Assembly: GCF_030269515.1 (NCBI RefSeq) | Contig: NZ_BSTM01000002.1 | Span: 186,001 to 250,000, forward strand | Direction of reading: 5' to 3' | Length of the DNA: 64,000 nt | From: Actinomadura sp. NBRC 104412 | Lineage (GTDB): Bacteria; Actinomycetota; Actinomycetes; Streptosporangiales; Streptosporangiaceae | Part shown: positions 9,737 through 18,883 of the stretch, piece after piece | How positions within the stretch are numbered: the first letter of the stretch is position 1 | Layout: each line of letters opens with the position of its first letter | Notes under the pieces: model-generated | Told to the model about the DNA's origin: nothing | Databases searched by the model: none | Seen by the model: only the letters and a program-made list of their open reading frames with translations | Program-made: the position numbers and the translations under genes

Positions 9737-11772
9737 GTGGTCGTGTTGCGCAGCTTCGTGTCGGGTTCCTGGGAGCTCCCGGTGGGGGAGGGGACGCCGC
9801 TGCCGGACGCGGTGACGGGGGAGGAGGTCGCCCGGGTCTCCGCGGCGGGCATCGACCGCGGGGCGGCCCTGGAGTACGGCCGCAAGGTCGGGGGTCCCGC
9901 GCTCCGCGAGCTGACCTTCCATCAGCGGGCGGCGTTGCTGAAGGCGCTCGCCTCCCACCTGCGCGAGCATCGGGACGAGTTGTACGCGTTGTCGTCCCGT
10001 ACGGGCGCGACGCTGGGCGACTCGAAGTTCGACGTGGACGGGGGCATCGCGGTCCTGTCCGCGTACGCGAGCAAAGCGAGGCGCGAACTTCCCAACGACA
10101 CCGTGTTCGTGGAGGGCGACGTCGAACCGCTCGGTAAGGGCGGCACGTTCGTGGGTCAGCACCTGTGCACGCCGCTGCCGGGGGTGTCCGTCCAGATCAA
10201 CGCGTTCAACTTCCCTGTCTGGGGACCTTGGAGAAGCTCGCGCCCGCGTTCGTCGCCGGAATGCCGAGCCTGATCAAGCCCGCGAGCCAGACCGCCTACC
10301 TGACCGCCCGGCTGGTCGAGCTGATCGTCGAGTCCGAACTGCTCCCCGAGGGGTCGGTGCAACTGCTCTGCGGGGACGCGGGCGACCTGCTCGACCACCT
10401 CACCGAGCAGGACGCGGTCTCGTTCACCGGCTCGGCCGACACCGCGCGCAGGCTCCGCGCCCATCCCGCCATCGTGGGCCGTTCCGTCCGGTTCAACGCC
10501 GAGGCCGACTCGCTGAACTGCTCCATCCTCGGCCCGGACGCCGCGCCCGGTACGGCCGAGTTCGACCTGTACGTCAAGCAGCTCGTCGCGGAGATGACGG
10601 TGAAGGCGGGACAGAAGTGCACCGCCATCCGCCGCGCCTTCGTCCCCGAGTCCCTGGTGGACGAGGTCGCCGAGGCCGTGCGGGCACGGCTGGCCAAGGT
10701 CGCCGTCGGGAACCCCGCCAACCCGGACGTGCGGATGGGCGCGCTGGCGAGCCTGGGCCAGCGCGAGGAGGTGCGCCGGTCGCTGAAGCCGCTCCTGGAC
10801 GCGGGCCGCCTGCTTTTCGGCGACCCCGACCGGGTGGAGGTGGTGGACGCCGACGCCGAGCGCGGCGCGTTCATCTCGCCGATCCTGATCCGTGCCGACG
10901 ACGCGGAACGGGCCGAACCACACGAGGTGGAGGCGTTCGGCCCGGTGAGCACGCTGCTGCCGTACCGTGACGTGGCCCAGGTGGTGGAGCTGGCGGCGCG
11001 CGGCCGTGGCAGCCTTGCCGGTTCGGTGGTCACGGCCGACACCGGCTTCGCCCGCGAGGTCGTCCTGGGCCTGGCCCCCTGGCACGGGCGTGTGCTCGTA
11101 CTCAACGAGGAGGACGCCAAGGAGTCCACTGGGCACGGATCGCCTCTGCCGCCCCTGATCCACGGTGGCCCTGGGCGCGCCGGTGGCGGGGAGGAGATGG
11201 GCGGCATCCGGGGGATCGTCCATCACATGCAGCGCACCGCCGTTCAGGCCGGGCCGGGCATGCTGACCGCCCTGACCGGACGCTGGGTGCCTGGGGCCGA
11301 GCGTACGGTCACTGACGTGCACCCGTTCCGTAAGCACCTCGAAGAGCTGCGCGTGGGCGACACCGTCGTCGCCGGTCCCCGTACGGTGACCCTTGAGGAC
11401 GTGGAGCGGTTCGCCGAATTCACAGGGGACACTTTCTACGCCCACATGGACGACGAGGCGGCCAAGGCCAACCCGTTCTTCGGCGGTCGGGTAGCGCACG
11501 GCTACCTTGTGGTGTCCTTCGCCGCAGGACTGTTCGTCTCGCCCGAGCCCGGACCCGTCCTGGCCAACTACGGCTTGGAGAACCTGCGGTTCCTCACCCC
11601 CGTCTACCCGGGAGACGAACTGACGGTCACCTTGACCGCCAAGCAGATCTCACCGCGTGATGGCGCGGATTACGGTGAGGTGCGGTGGGACACCGACGTC
11701 ACCAACCAGGACGGCAAGTCCGTGGCCAAATACGACGTCCTCACCCTTGTGGCCAAGCGCCCCGCAGGATGA
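9737..11772 (+). pseudogene. paaZ: paaZ-like ring-opening enzyme gene with a single-base frameshift
   Basis: In the normal bifunctional enzyme an aldehyde dehydrogenase domain is followed by a MaoC/(R)-enoyl-CoA hydratase domain, which together open and oxidise oxepin-CoA in phenylacetate degradation. Here GTG 9737 follows GAGGAGG and encodes the N-terminal ALDH part up to INAFNFPVWG. The frame is then lost and resumes as TLEKLAPAFVAG one frame away. Adding one G to the GGGG run at 10221-10224 restores VWGTLEKLAP and gives about 678 residues, the usual PaaZ length. The ALDH Cys (GQKCTAIRR) and the hydratase motif (GDTFYAHMD..AKANPFFGGRVAHGYLV) are intact. No other paa genes are nearby. Either a real mutation or a homopolymer sequencing error. 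Confidence 0.85.
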
Positions 11773-11809
11773 CGTGTGCGTCGTCTAGCCGTCCTTAGGT
11801 TGTACCCTC

Positions 11810-11825
11810 GTTCGGTATAGCGAAC
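11810..11825. promoter_or_regulatory. Operator of the hydroxyproline regulator, copy 1
   Basis: GTTCGGTATAGCGAAC is an inverted repeat (outer GTTCG/CGAAC arms) about 44 nt before the regulator start. It overlaps a TATAGC hexamer that could be the -10 element. The same palindrome occurs before the first catabolic gene, which suggests autoregulation. Confidence 0.6.
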
Positions 11826-11868
11826 ATCACCCGGGCCTGGGATGCCCCAAGGGAACGAGGAGGGACGC

Positions 11869-12537
11869 ATGGTGGACAACGCCGGCCCGGACGCAGGCGG
11901 CGAGGACGCCGGTCCGGAGCCGCGCCCCGGGTCGGTGCGCGACATGCTGGCCGCCAACCTGCGGCGCGCCCGTACCGAACGGGGCCTGTCCCTGTCGGAG
12001 CTGTCCCGCCGCTCCAGGATCGGGAAGGCGACGCTCTCCCAGTTGGAGTCCGGGTCGGGCAACCCCACCATCGAGACGGTGTTCAGCCTGTCCAGAGCCC
12101 TGGAAGTGGCGATCTCCGACCTGCTGGACCATGGCCGCCCGTCCGGCCCGACCGTGGTGCGCGCCGCCGACGTCGAGGTGCTGCGCGGCGCCGGCGTCGA
12201 CCTGCGCCCGCTGCGCGGCATCGAGGCGGGTGACGCGATCTTCGAGGTGTACGACCAGGTGGTGCGGGCCGGTGCCCGTCAGGACTCGCTCGGCCATGCC
12301 GGCACCGAGCACACCATCGTGCAGGCGGGACGGCTCGGCGTTCGGGTGGACGACCGCTATTTGGAGCTGGGGCCCGGGGACTATGTCGGTTTCGACGCCG
12401 CGCGGCCGCACTCGTATACCGCTCTGGACGGCCAGGTACGCTCGGTCCTGCTCCTGCAATACCGCTCTGACCAGCGACTTCGCTCCTCGACCTCGGGTGC
12501 GGCCTGCCTGGCGGGCACGGCCGGGCGGGAGCGCTGA
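11869..12537 (+). CDS. XRE-family HTH regulator with C-terminal cupin domain
   Basis: A 222-residue transcription factor. The helix-turn-helix is at about 30-85 (LSLSELSRRSRIGKATLSQLE, NPTIETVFSLSRAL). A cupin ligand-binding domain is at about 135-215 (GTEHTIVQAGRLGV, LGPGDYVGFDAARPHSY). It lies directly before the hydroxyproline catabolic genes and in the same direction, so its effector is probably hydroxyproline or a pathway intermediate. The ATG at 11869 is preceded by AGGAGG; an ATG at 11842 is less likely. Both its own promoter and that of the next gene carry the same palindrome. Confidence 0.85.
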   Translation: MVDNAGPDAGGEDAGPEPRPGSVRDMLAANLRRARTERGLSLSELSRRSRIGKATLSQLESGSGNPTIETVFSLSRALEVAISDLLDHGRPSGPTVVRAADVEVLRGAGVDLRPLRGIEAGDAIFEVYDQVVRAGARQDSLGHAGTEHTIVQAGRLGVRVDDRYLELGPGDYVGFDAARPHSYTALDGQVRSVLLLQYRSDQRLRSSTSGAACLAGTAGRER

Positions 12538-12546
12538 GCGGGCGCG

Positions 12547-12598
12547 TTGACAGGACGCGAGCGGGCGCCTACTCTCGAAGCCGTTCGGTAAACCGAAC
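12547..12598 (+). promoter_or_regulatory. Promoter plus operator of the hydroxyproline catabolic operon
   Basis: A near-perfect housekeeping promoter, TTGACA (12547-12552), 17 nt, TACTCT (12570-12575), is followed at 12583-12598 by GTTCGGTAAACCGAAC, two 7-bp arms around AA. The palindrome would cover about +1 to +16, a position suited to repression until inducer binds the regulator. Confidence 0.7.
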
Positions 12599-12622
12599 GA
12601 TCGATGACTGGGAGGGGGCGAG

Positions 12623-13822
12623 GTGCGGGCGACACGGATCGTGGTGCTGGGGGCCGGGATCATCGGCGCCGCCTGCGCCCGCGAGCTGGCCCTGGCCGGA
12701 TGCGAGGTCATCGTCGTCGACCGGGGCGGCCCCGCCGCGGCGACCACCGCGCACGGCGAGGGCAACGTCCTGGTCTCCGACAAGGGACCGGGCCCCGAGC
12801 TGGAGCTGGCCCGCCTCTCCCGGCGGCTGTGGCCGGAGGTCCTCGCCGAAGGGGGCCGCCCCGCCGAATGGGAACCCAAGGGCGGCATCGTCGTCGCCAC
12901 CACCGAAGCGGGCGCCGAAGACCTGCGGGGCTTCGCCGCCTCCCAGCGCGAGGCGGGCGTCCGCGCCGAGCCGCTGAGCGCCGCCGAGCTGGCCGCCGCC
13001 GAGCCCCACCTGGCCCGCGACGTCACCGCCGCCTTCGCCTACCCCGAGGACGCCCAGGTCCAGCCGTCCGGCGCCGCGAGCGTACTGCTGGGCGCGGCCC
13101 TGCGGGCGGGCGCCGTCCTCCGCACCGGATGCGAGGTGCTGGGCCCGGTGAGCCGGGGCGGGCGCATCACCGGTGTGCGCACCACGCTGGGCCTGATCGA
13201 GGGCGACGCCTTCGTCAACGCCGCCGGGCCGTGGGCCGGCGAGCTGTCGGCCCGCCTCGGCGCCCCCGTCGACGTCCGTCCCCGCCGCGGCGAGGTGCTG
13301 GTGACCGCCCCCATGCCCCCGACCGTGTTCCACAAGGTCTACGACGCCGACTATGTGGGCGCCGTGGGTAGCGGCTCCGGCGACCTCCAGACTTCGGCGG
13401 TCGTGGAGTCCACCCGCGCCGGCACGATCCTGCTCGGCTCGTCCCGCCGCCGCGTCGGATTCGACGACCGCCTCCACCCCGGCGTGCTGTCCCGGATCGC
13501 GGCGAAGGCCCTCCGGCTGTTCCCCTGCCTGTCCGGCGCCGCCGTGATGCGCGCCTACGGTGGCTTCCGGCCTTACGTGCCCGACCACCTTCCGCTGATC
13601 GGCCCCGACCCCCGCCTCTCCGGCCTCTGGCACGCCACCGGCCACGAGGGCGCCGGCATCGGCCTGTCCGTGGGCACCGCCAGGCTCCTGGCCGACGGCC
13701 TGCTCTCCCGCGAGCCGGAAATGGACATCACCCCGTTCCGGGTCGACCGCCCCCTCGCCCTGGCAGAGCCCGGCTCACCCCCTGCCGCCGGACGGGCGGT
13801 CCCCGGCGGTGAGCAGCCATGA
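12623..13822 (+). CDS. FAD-dependent D-amino-acid oxidoreductase, beta-subunit-like (D-hydroxyproline dehydrogenase)
   Basis: A 399-residue DAO-fold flavoprotein. The dinucleotide-binding motif VLGAGIIGAACA is at 8-18, and the C-terminal FAD signature is YGGFRPYVPDHLPLIGP followed by HATGHEGAGIGLS. It resembles the substrate-oxidising subunit of LhpBEF/HcnC-type dehydrogenases that turn cis-4-hydroxy-D-proline into pyrroline-4-hydroxy-2-carboxylate. GTG 12623 follows a strong GGGAGGGGG site. Its stop overlaps the start of the 2Fe-2S subunit gene (ATGA), as expected for subunits made in equal amounts. The role is inferred mainly from the flanking epimerase and deaminase genes. Confidence 0.82.
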   Translation: MRATRIVVLGAGIIGAACARELALAGCEVIVVDRGGPAAATTAHGEGNVLVSDKGPGPELELARLSRRLWPEVLAEGGRPAEWEPKGGIVVATTEAGAEDLRGFAASQREAGVRAEPLSAAELAAAEPHLARDVTAAFAYPEDAQVQPSGAASVLLGAALRAGAVLRTGCEVLGPVSRGGRITGVRTTLGLIEGDAFVNAAGPWAGELSARLGAPVDVRPRRGEVLVTAPMPPTVFHKVYDADYVGAVGSGSGDLQTSAVVESTRAGTILLGSSRRRVGFDDRLHPGVLSRIAAKALRLFPCLSGAAVMRAYGGFRPYVPDHLPLIGPDPRLSGLWHATGHEGAGIGLSVGTARLLADGLLSREPEMDITPFRVDRPLALAEPGSPPAAGRAVPGGEQP

Positions 13823-14835
13823 CCCCGCGCCCGGCCCCCGGCCCCCGCCCCGGCCCACCGCTGCGCATCACGGTCGACGGCGAGCCCTTCGAAGGCGTCC
13901 AGGGCCAGACCATCGCAGGCATCCTGCTGTCCGCCGGCCGCCTCTCATGGCGCCGCGGCCCCTCCGGCGCGCCACGCGGGGTCTTCTGCGGCATCGGAGC
14001 CTGCTTCGACTGCCTGCTCACCGTCAACGGCATCCCCGACGTCCGCGCCTGCCGCCGCCGCGCCACCAACGGCGACACCATCACCACCCAATCCCGCCTC
14101 CCCAACCAACCCGTCAAGCCCCCCGAACCAAGCCCACCCACTATGCCAATCCCTGCCCCCGAGCCGAGCATTGGTAATGCGCCGGGCACGGCTGGCGAGC
14201 CGGGCGGGTGCGCAGATCCAGGGACACCCGTTTCCTCGAGCGTTGGCCGCGAGGCGAGCGTCGGCGGCGCGCTGGACACGCCAGGAAAGCCGGGCGAGTC
14301 TGCGGGTCGAGGGACACCCGTTGCCCCGAGCGTCGGCGGCGACTCGAGCGTCGGCGGCGCGCTGGACCCGCCCGGAGAGGGCGGTGCGCGGGGCACGGTT
14401 GGCGAGCCGGGCGGGTGCGCAGATCCAGGGACACCCGTTTCCCCGAGCGTTGGCCGCGAGGCGAGCGTCGGCGGCGCGCTGGACACGCCCGGAGAGCCGC
14501 GCGGGTCTGCGGGTCGAGGGACACCCGTTGCCCCGAGCGTCGGCGGTGCGCTGGACGGGGTTGGGGAGCCGGGCGGGTCTGTGGGTGTGAACGCTCCCGT
14601 TGCGCCGGGCGCTGGCAGTGAGCTGGGGACGTCTGGGCCGGGCGGGGCGGGCGAGTCTGCGGAGTCCATCTCGTCCGGGGAGGACGGGCGGGTCCGCGTC
14701 GCGGAGCGTGCTCAGGGAGCGAGCGAGCGCGAAGAGCCGAGCCGATCGGGTAAAGCGGGCGACTCCCGAGAGCCGGGAAAGTCGTTGGAGTCGGCCGGGT
14801 CCGGGGAGCCGGACGAAGCGGGGGAGGCGCGATGA
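13819..14835 (+). CDS. [2Fe-2S] subunit of the D-hydroxyproline dehydrogenase with a long repetitive tail
   Basis: Residues 1-95 form a small ferredoxin-like electron-transfer subunit with Cys57, Cys62, Cys65 and Cys78 (GVFCGIGACFDC...RAC). Homologous subunits are only about 90-110 residues long. Here the frame continues to 338 residues with a Pro/Gly/Ser/Glu-rich tail built from repeated GTPVxPSVGxxxSVGGALDxPG units. The tail uses many A/T-ending codons (GCA, GAT, CCA, GTT), unlike the domain and the neighbours. The ATG overlaps the previous stop and the stop overlaps the next ATG, so translation must pass through the tail to keep the coupling. Confidence 0.8.
   Translation: MTPRPAPGPRPGPPLRITVDGEPFEGVQGQTIAGILLSAGRLSWRRGPSGAPRGVFCGIGACFDCLLTVNGIPDVRACRRRATNGDTITTQSRLPNQPVKPPEPSPPTMPIPAPEPSIGNAPGTAGEPGGCADPGTPVSSSVGREASVGGALDTPGKPGESAGRGTPVAPSVGGDSSVGGALDPPGEGGARGTVGEPGGCADPGTPVSPSVGREASVGGALDTPGEPRGSAGRGTPVAPSVGGALDGVGEPGGSVGVNAPVAPGAGSELGTSGPGGAGESAESISSGEDGRVRVAERAQGASEREEPSRSGKAGDSREPGKSLESAGSGEPDEAGEAR
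14184..14600 (+). repeat. In-frame tandem repeat in the ferredoxin-subunit tail
   Basis: Two copies of a roughly 207-bp (69-codon) unit start at 14184 and 14391. Each contains two related subunits of about 33-36 codons. The copies are nearly identical, which points to recent duplication. Confidence 0.8.
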
Positions 14836-16406
14836 GCGGGCTTCGCCGGCGGGTGGCGGTCATCGGGGCGGGTCCGGCCGGGCTGGCGGCCGCGGCGGCG
14901 GCGCTGCGCGCCGGGGCCGAGGTCACCCTGATCGAGGCGGCCGACCGGCCTGGAGGCCAGTACCACCGGATGCCCTACGACGCCGATGACCTCGGCGGGG
15001 CGGGCGGCGTCCACCGCGACTTCGAGCGGATGCGCCGCCACGTACTGGATCATCCGCGCTGCGCGTGGTGGCCCGAGAGCACGGTCTGGTCCCTGGAACG
15101 CGGCGACCCGACCGTCCCGCGTCCGCCCAGGGTGCATGTGCTGCGCGGCCCGGCCGACGGCGCGGGACGGGAAGCTCACGTGCTCGACCCCGACGCGCTC
15201 GTCCTGGCGCCCGGAGCGCACGACAGGGTGCTGCCCTTCCCCGGGTGGGACCTGCCCGGTGTCTTCACCGCCGGCGCGGCACAGGCACTGGCCAAGGGCG
15301 AACGGCTCGCCGTGGGGGACGAGGTGGTGGTGGCCGGTGCCGGGCCGTTCCTGCTGCCCGTCGCCGCCTCCCTACTGCACGCGGGCTCGCACGTCCGGGA
15401 GGTCCTGGAGGCGGGGCGGCCCGCCGCAGTCCTGCGTGGGTGGACGCGCCGCCCCTGGGAACTGGCCGCCCAGCGTGCCAAGGCCGCCGAGCTCGCCTCC
15501 TACACGTCCCTGCTGGCCCGGCACCGCGTCCCGTACCGGATGGGACGGGCGGTGATCGAGGCGAGGGGCGACGGCCGGGTCGAAGAGGTCGTCACGGCCG
15601 AGCTGCGTCCCGACTGGTCGGTGATCCCGGGCACCGAACGCAGCCGGCCCGTCGACGCCGTCTGCGTCTCCCACGGCTTCACGCCCCACCTGGAGCTGCC
15701 CGTCGCCGCGGGCTGCGCCCTGCGGCAGGTCTCCGCGGCCGAGGTCTACGTACGGGTCGACGACGATCAGCTCACCAGCGTCCCCCGGGTGTACGCGGCA
15801 GGGGAGATCACCGGAATCGCGGGCGCCCCGGCGGCTCGCGCCGAGGGCCTGCTGGCGGGATGGCTGGCGGCGGGCGGCTCGCCCGCAGCTCCCGAAAGCC
15901 ATCTCGCGCGTCGCCGGCGCGACCAGGGCCGCGCGTTCGCGGCCCGGCTCGCCGCCGCCCACCCGATCGGCGACGGCTGGCCGGGGTGGCTGCGTCCCGG
16001 CACGGTCGTGTGCCGCTGCGAGGGGACCACGTACGGCGCCCTCTGCGAAGCGGCAGGCGACCCGGCGGGCGCCGCGGCCCGCCCGGTCAAGCTGAGCACG
16101 CGCGCGGGTCTGGGCCCCTGCCAAGCCCGCGTCTGCGGCCCCACGGTCGCCGAACTCCTCGCCCGCAGGGCCGCCGGTGGCCCCGGCCGCCCGGAGACGG
16201 GCCTGCCCCCGGCGACGCCGCACCGCCGGCCCATCGCCCAGCCCATCCGCCTCGGAGAACTGGCGGCGCTCGACCCCGAAGACGCCGGTGCGAACGGCCG
16301 TGCCTCCAAGGCGGTCCCGCGGCGGGAAGGGCAGCCGGCGGCGCGCTCCGACACCCGTGATCCGCAATCCGACGATGAGAGGTGGACGCCCGATGAGCGG
16401 CGATAA
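14832..16406 (+). CDS. NAD(P)/FAD-dependent oxidoreductase with BFD-like iron-sulfur site, alpha-subunit-like
   Basis: A 524-residue flavoprotein. The N-terminal motif VIGAGPAGLAAAAAAL is at 9-24. A second nucleotide-binding motif VVAGAGPFLLP lies near 166-176. A C-terminal Cys-rich region (CRCEGTTY near 394, GLGPCQARVC near 427-436) matches the BFD-type [2Fe-2S] domain of LhpF/HcnB and sarcosine oxidase alpha chains. It should receive electrons from the FAD subunit via the small 2Fe-2S protein. The start overlaps the upstream stop (ATGA). The last 70 residues are poorly conserved and overlap the next gene by 14 bp. Confidence 0.82.
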   Translation: MSGLRRRVAVIGAGPAGLAAAAAALRAGAEVTLIEAADRPGGQYHRMPYDADDLGGAGGVHRDFERMRRHVLDHPRCAWWPESTVWSLERGDPTVPRPPRVHVLRGPADGAGREAHVLDPDALVLAPGAHDRVLPFPGWDLPGVFTAGAAQALAKGERLAVGDEVVVAGAGPFLLPVAASLLHAGSHVREVLEAGRPAAVLRGWTRRPWELAAQRAKAAELASYTSLLARHRVPYRMGRAVIEARGDGRVEEVVTAELRPDWSVIPGTERSRPVDAVCVSHGFTPHLELPVAAGCALRQVSAAEVYVRVDDDQLTSVPRVYAAGEITGIAGAPAARAEGLLAGWLAAGGSPAAPESHLARRRRDQGRAFAARLAAAHPIGDGWPGWLRPGTVVCRCEGTTYGALCEAAGDPAGAAARPVKLSTRAGLGPCQARVCGPTVAELLARRAAGGPGRPETGLPPATPHRRPIAQPIRLGELAALDPEDAGANGRASKAVPRREGQPAARSDTRDPQSDDERWTPDERR

Positions 16407-17322
16407 GAAGGTCGAGACGCTGGGCGGAGTCATCGTGGCGACGGCCCTGCCGTACCGCGAGGACCCCTCCGCGCCCGCCGGGCTCGCGGTCGACTACGAC
16501 CGGTACGCCGAGCACTGCCGGTGGCTGGTCGACAACGGCTGCCGGGGCGTCGGGCCCAACGGCTCGCTGGGGGAGTACTCCTCCCTCACCGACGAGGAAC
16601 GCCGCCGGGTCGCCCGCACCGCGGTCGAGACCGTGGGCGGCGACGGCGTCGTGGTCATCGGGGTGCACGGCCCCGGCTCCCACCAGGCCAAGCACTGGGC
16701 CGAACTGGCCGCCGAGGACGGCGCGGACGGCGTCCTATGCCTGCCGCCCACCATGTACCGCGCCAACCACGGCGAGGTCATCGCCCATTTCGAGGCCGTG
16801 GCCTCGGTAGGACTGCCGGTCATGGTCTACAACAACCCGATCGACACCAAGGTGGACCTCACCCCGGGCCTGCTCGCCGAGATCGCCCAGATCGACGGGG
16901 TCGTCGCGGTCAAGGAGTTCTCCGGCGACGTCCGCCGCGTACTGGAGATCAAGGAGCGGGCCCCGGGTCTGGAGGTGGTGGCCGGAGCCGACGACGTGAC
17001 GCTCGAGGCGCTGCTGATGGGCGCCACCGGGTGGTTCGCCGGGTTCCCGAACGTGTTCCCCGCCGAGTCGGCCGAGCTGTTCGAGCTGGCCACGGCGGGC
17101 AAGCTGGAGGAGGCGAAGGCGCTCTACGAGCCGCTGGTCGCCGCGTTCCGGTGGGACTCGCGCACCGAGTTCGTCCAGGCCATCAAGCTCGGCATGGACA
17201 TGGTCGGCCGGTACGGCGGCCCGTGCAGGCCACCGCGCGGCCCCCTCGTCCCGGCGCACCGGGAGGCCGTCACCGCCGACATGACCCGCGCGATCGACGC
17301 ACTCCAGCGGCGGGCGGGCTGA
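16393..17322 (+). CDS. Dihydrodipicolinate synthase-family lyase, probable pyrroline-4-hydroxy-2-carboxylate deaminase
   Basis: A 309-residue TIM-barrel class I aldolase-like enzyme. The Schiff-base Lys174 is in VVAVKEFSGD and Tyr146 is in YNNP, the family catalytic pair; GPNGSLGEYSSLT stands where DHDPS has its GT(T)GE motif. In this gene set the expected reaction is deamination of pyrroline-4-hydroxy-2-carboxylate to alpha-ketoglutarate semialdehyde (LhpC). The ATG at 16393 begins inside the end of the previous gene. The epimerase start overlaps its stop by one base (TGATG). A lysine-biosynthetic DapA is less likely because of the surroundings. Confidence 0.85.
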   Translation: MSGDKKVETLGGVIVATALPYREDPSAPAGLAVDYDRYAEHCRWLVDNGCRGVGPNGSLGEYSSLTDEERRRVARTAVETVGGDGVVVIGVHGPGSHQAKHWAELAAEDGADGVLCLPPTMYRANHGEVIAHFEAVASVGLPVMVYNNPIDTKVDLTPGLLAEIAQIDGVVAVKEFSGDVRRVLEIKERAPGLEVVAGADDVTLEALLMGATGWFAGFPNVFPAESAELFELATAGKLEEAKALYEPLVAAFRWDSRTEFVQAIKLGMDMVGRYGGPCRPPRGPLVPAHREAVTADMTRAIDALQRRAG

Positions 17323-18323
17323 TGCGGTCCGTCCGTACGATCCACGCGGTCGACTCCCACACCGAGGGCATGCCGACCCGGGTGGTGACCGGCGGCGTGG
17401 CGCCGATCCCCGGTGCCACCATGGCCGAACGCCGGCGCTACGCGGTCGAGCACCTCGACGGCCTGCGCCGCTTCCTGGTGGACGAGCCGCGCGGGCACCC
17501 GGCGATGAGCGGCGCGATCCTGCAGCCGCCCCTCCACCCGGACGCGGACTGGGGCGTGGTCTACATCGAGGTCAGCGGCTTCCTGCCGATGTGCGGGCAT
17601 GGCACCATCGGCGTCGCCACCGTCCTCGTCGAGACCGGGATGGTCGAGGTCACCGAGCCGGAGACCATCGTCCGCCTGGACACCCCCGCTGGTCTCGTCG
17701 AGGCCCGGGTCGCCGTCCGCGACGGCGTCGCCGAGAACGTCACCCTGCGCAACATCCCTTCGTTCTCCCTCACCCTGGACGCCGTCGTCCCCGTCCCCGG
17801 GCTGGGAGAGGTCCGCTACGACATGGCGTACGGCGGCAACTTCTACGCCATCACCGAACTGGAACCCCTCGGGCTTCCCTTCGACCGCGCCCGCAAGGAC
17901 GACATCCTCCGAGCGGGCCTGGACATCATGGCGGCCATCAACGAGCACGCCCCGCCCCACCACCCCGTCGACCCGGCCATCAGCGGCTGCAAGCACGTCC
18001 AGTTCTTGGCACTCGGATCGGACGCCAATCACTCCCGCAACGCCATGGCCATCCACCCCGGCTGGTTCGACCGCTCACCCTGCGGCACGGGCACCTCCGC
18101 CCGCATGGCGCAGCTTCACGCCCGCGGCGACCTGCCCCTTCACACCGAGTTCGTCAACGAGTCCTTCATCGGCACCCGCTTCACCGGCCGCCTGATCGCC
18201 GAAACCACGATCGGCGACCTCCCCGCCGTCATCCCCGAGTTCACCGGCCGGGCCTGGATCACCGGCACCGCCGACTACCTCCTGGACCCCACCGACCCCT
18301 TCCCAGAAGGCTTCGTCCTATGA
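17322..18323 (+). CDS. 4-Hydroxyproline 2-epimerase (proline racemase family)
   Basis: A 333-residue cofactor-independent epimerase that converts trans-4-hydroxy-L-proline to cis-4-hydroxy-D-proline, the first step of the pathway encoded here. Both catalytic cysteines are present: Cys91 in MCGHGTIG and Cys254 in SPCGTGTSA. In trans-3-hydroxyproline dehydratases the second Cys-side motif position is usually Thr, so the Cys/Cys pair favours epimerase. The ATG at 17322 overlaps the deaminase stop; the longer open frame upstream is a shadow of the deaminase. It is the last gene of the overlapping operon. Confidence 0.9.
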   Translation: MRSVRTIHAVDSHTEGMPTRVVTGGVAPIPGATMAERRRYAVEHLDGLRRFLVDEPRGHPAMSGAILQPPLHPDADWGVVYIEVSGFLPMCGHGTIGVATVLVETGMVEVTEPETIVRLDTPAGLVEARVAVRDGVAENVTLRNIPSFSLTLDAVVPVPGLGEVRYDMAYGGNFYAITELEPLGLPFDRARKDDILRAGLDIMAAINEHAPPHHPVDPAISGCKHVQFLALGSDANHSRNAMAIHPGWFDRSPCGTGTSARMAQLHARGDLPLHTEFVNESFIGTRFTGRLIAETTIGDLPAVIPEFTGRAWITGTADYLLDPTDPFPEGFVL

Positions 18324-18883
18324 ACACCAAGCCACCCCACCCACCAGCCCCGCACCGATGACCCGACCATCACCACCACAGGTCACAGCCCCTTCCCTTC
18401 CGTAACCCAGCCACAATCCCACACCCCGAGCCCTTCCCCGATGAGTCCATCGATGCCGCCACCGACCTGCTCACGACGACCAACGAGTACTCCGCCGGTG
18501 GGACCCGTGTGCACACCCTCACGCCGACCACACGGTGAGGCTCAGCGTCGCGTGTGCCACCGTCCAGCAGCGTGACGGCCAGTCGCCGTACACCAGAGTC
18601 ACCGCGCCGGCGGACCGCCCAACGCTGCGCCCCTCTCAATCGCCTGGCGACGTGTACCGCGGTGGGAGCACAGCCTGTGGATCGCCGCCGAGGCGGGTAT
18701 TGCGGCCCTCGGTATCGTGGCGCCGATGATCAGCGTGGACGTGCGATCACCGGACGGACGGCATCGGACGAAGGGGCAAGGACTTGACGACGTCGCAAGG
18801 ATCGCGATGAGGCCGTGCCTTCGGACGGCGGTCGTGCCCACCACGGTGCGGTCAGCCCGGGGACCGATCGAGAGGAGCAGCGC
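18324..18883. other. 560-bp intergenic region
   Basis: The composition is less G/C-rich than the flanking genes, with several A/C-rich runs, and short frames on both strands that match nothing I recognise. It may hold the remnant of a lost gene and the promoter of the dehydrogenase gene. The GTTCGG palindrome of the operon is not found here. Confidence 0.5.

Noticed and set aside
10215..10230. Programmed -1 ribosomal frameshift in paaZ
   Set aside because: No X-XXY-YYZ slippery heptamer in the right phase and no known case in this family. A simple one-base loss in a G-run explains it better.
18370..18787. Short frames in the gap before the aldehyde dehydrogenase
   Set aside because: No ribosome sites, no motif, and overlapping frames on both strands; not supported as genes.
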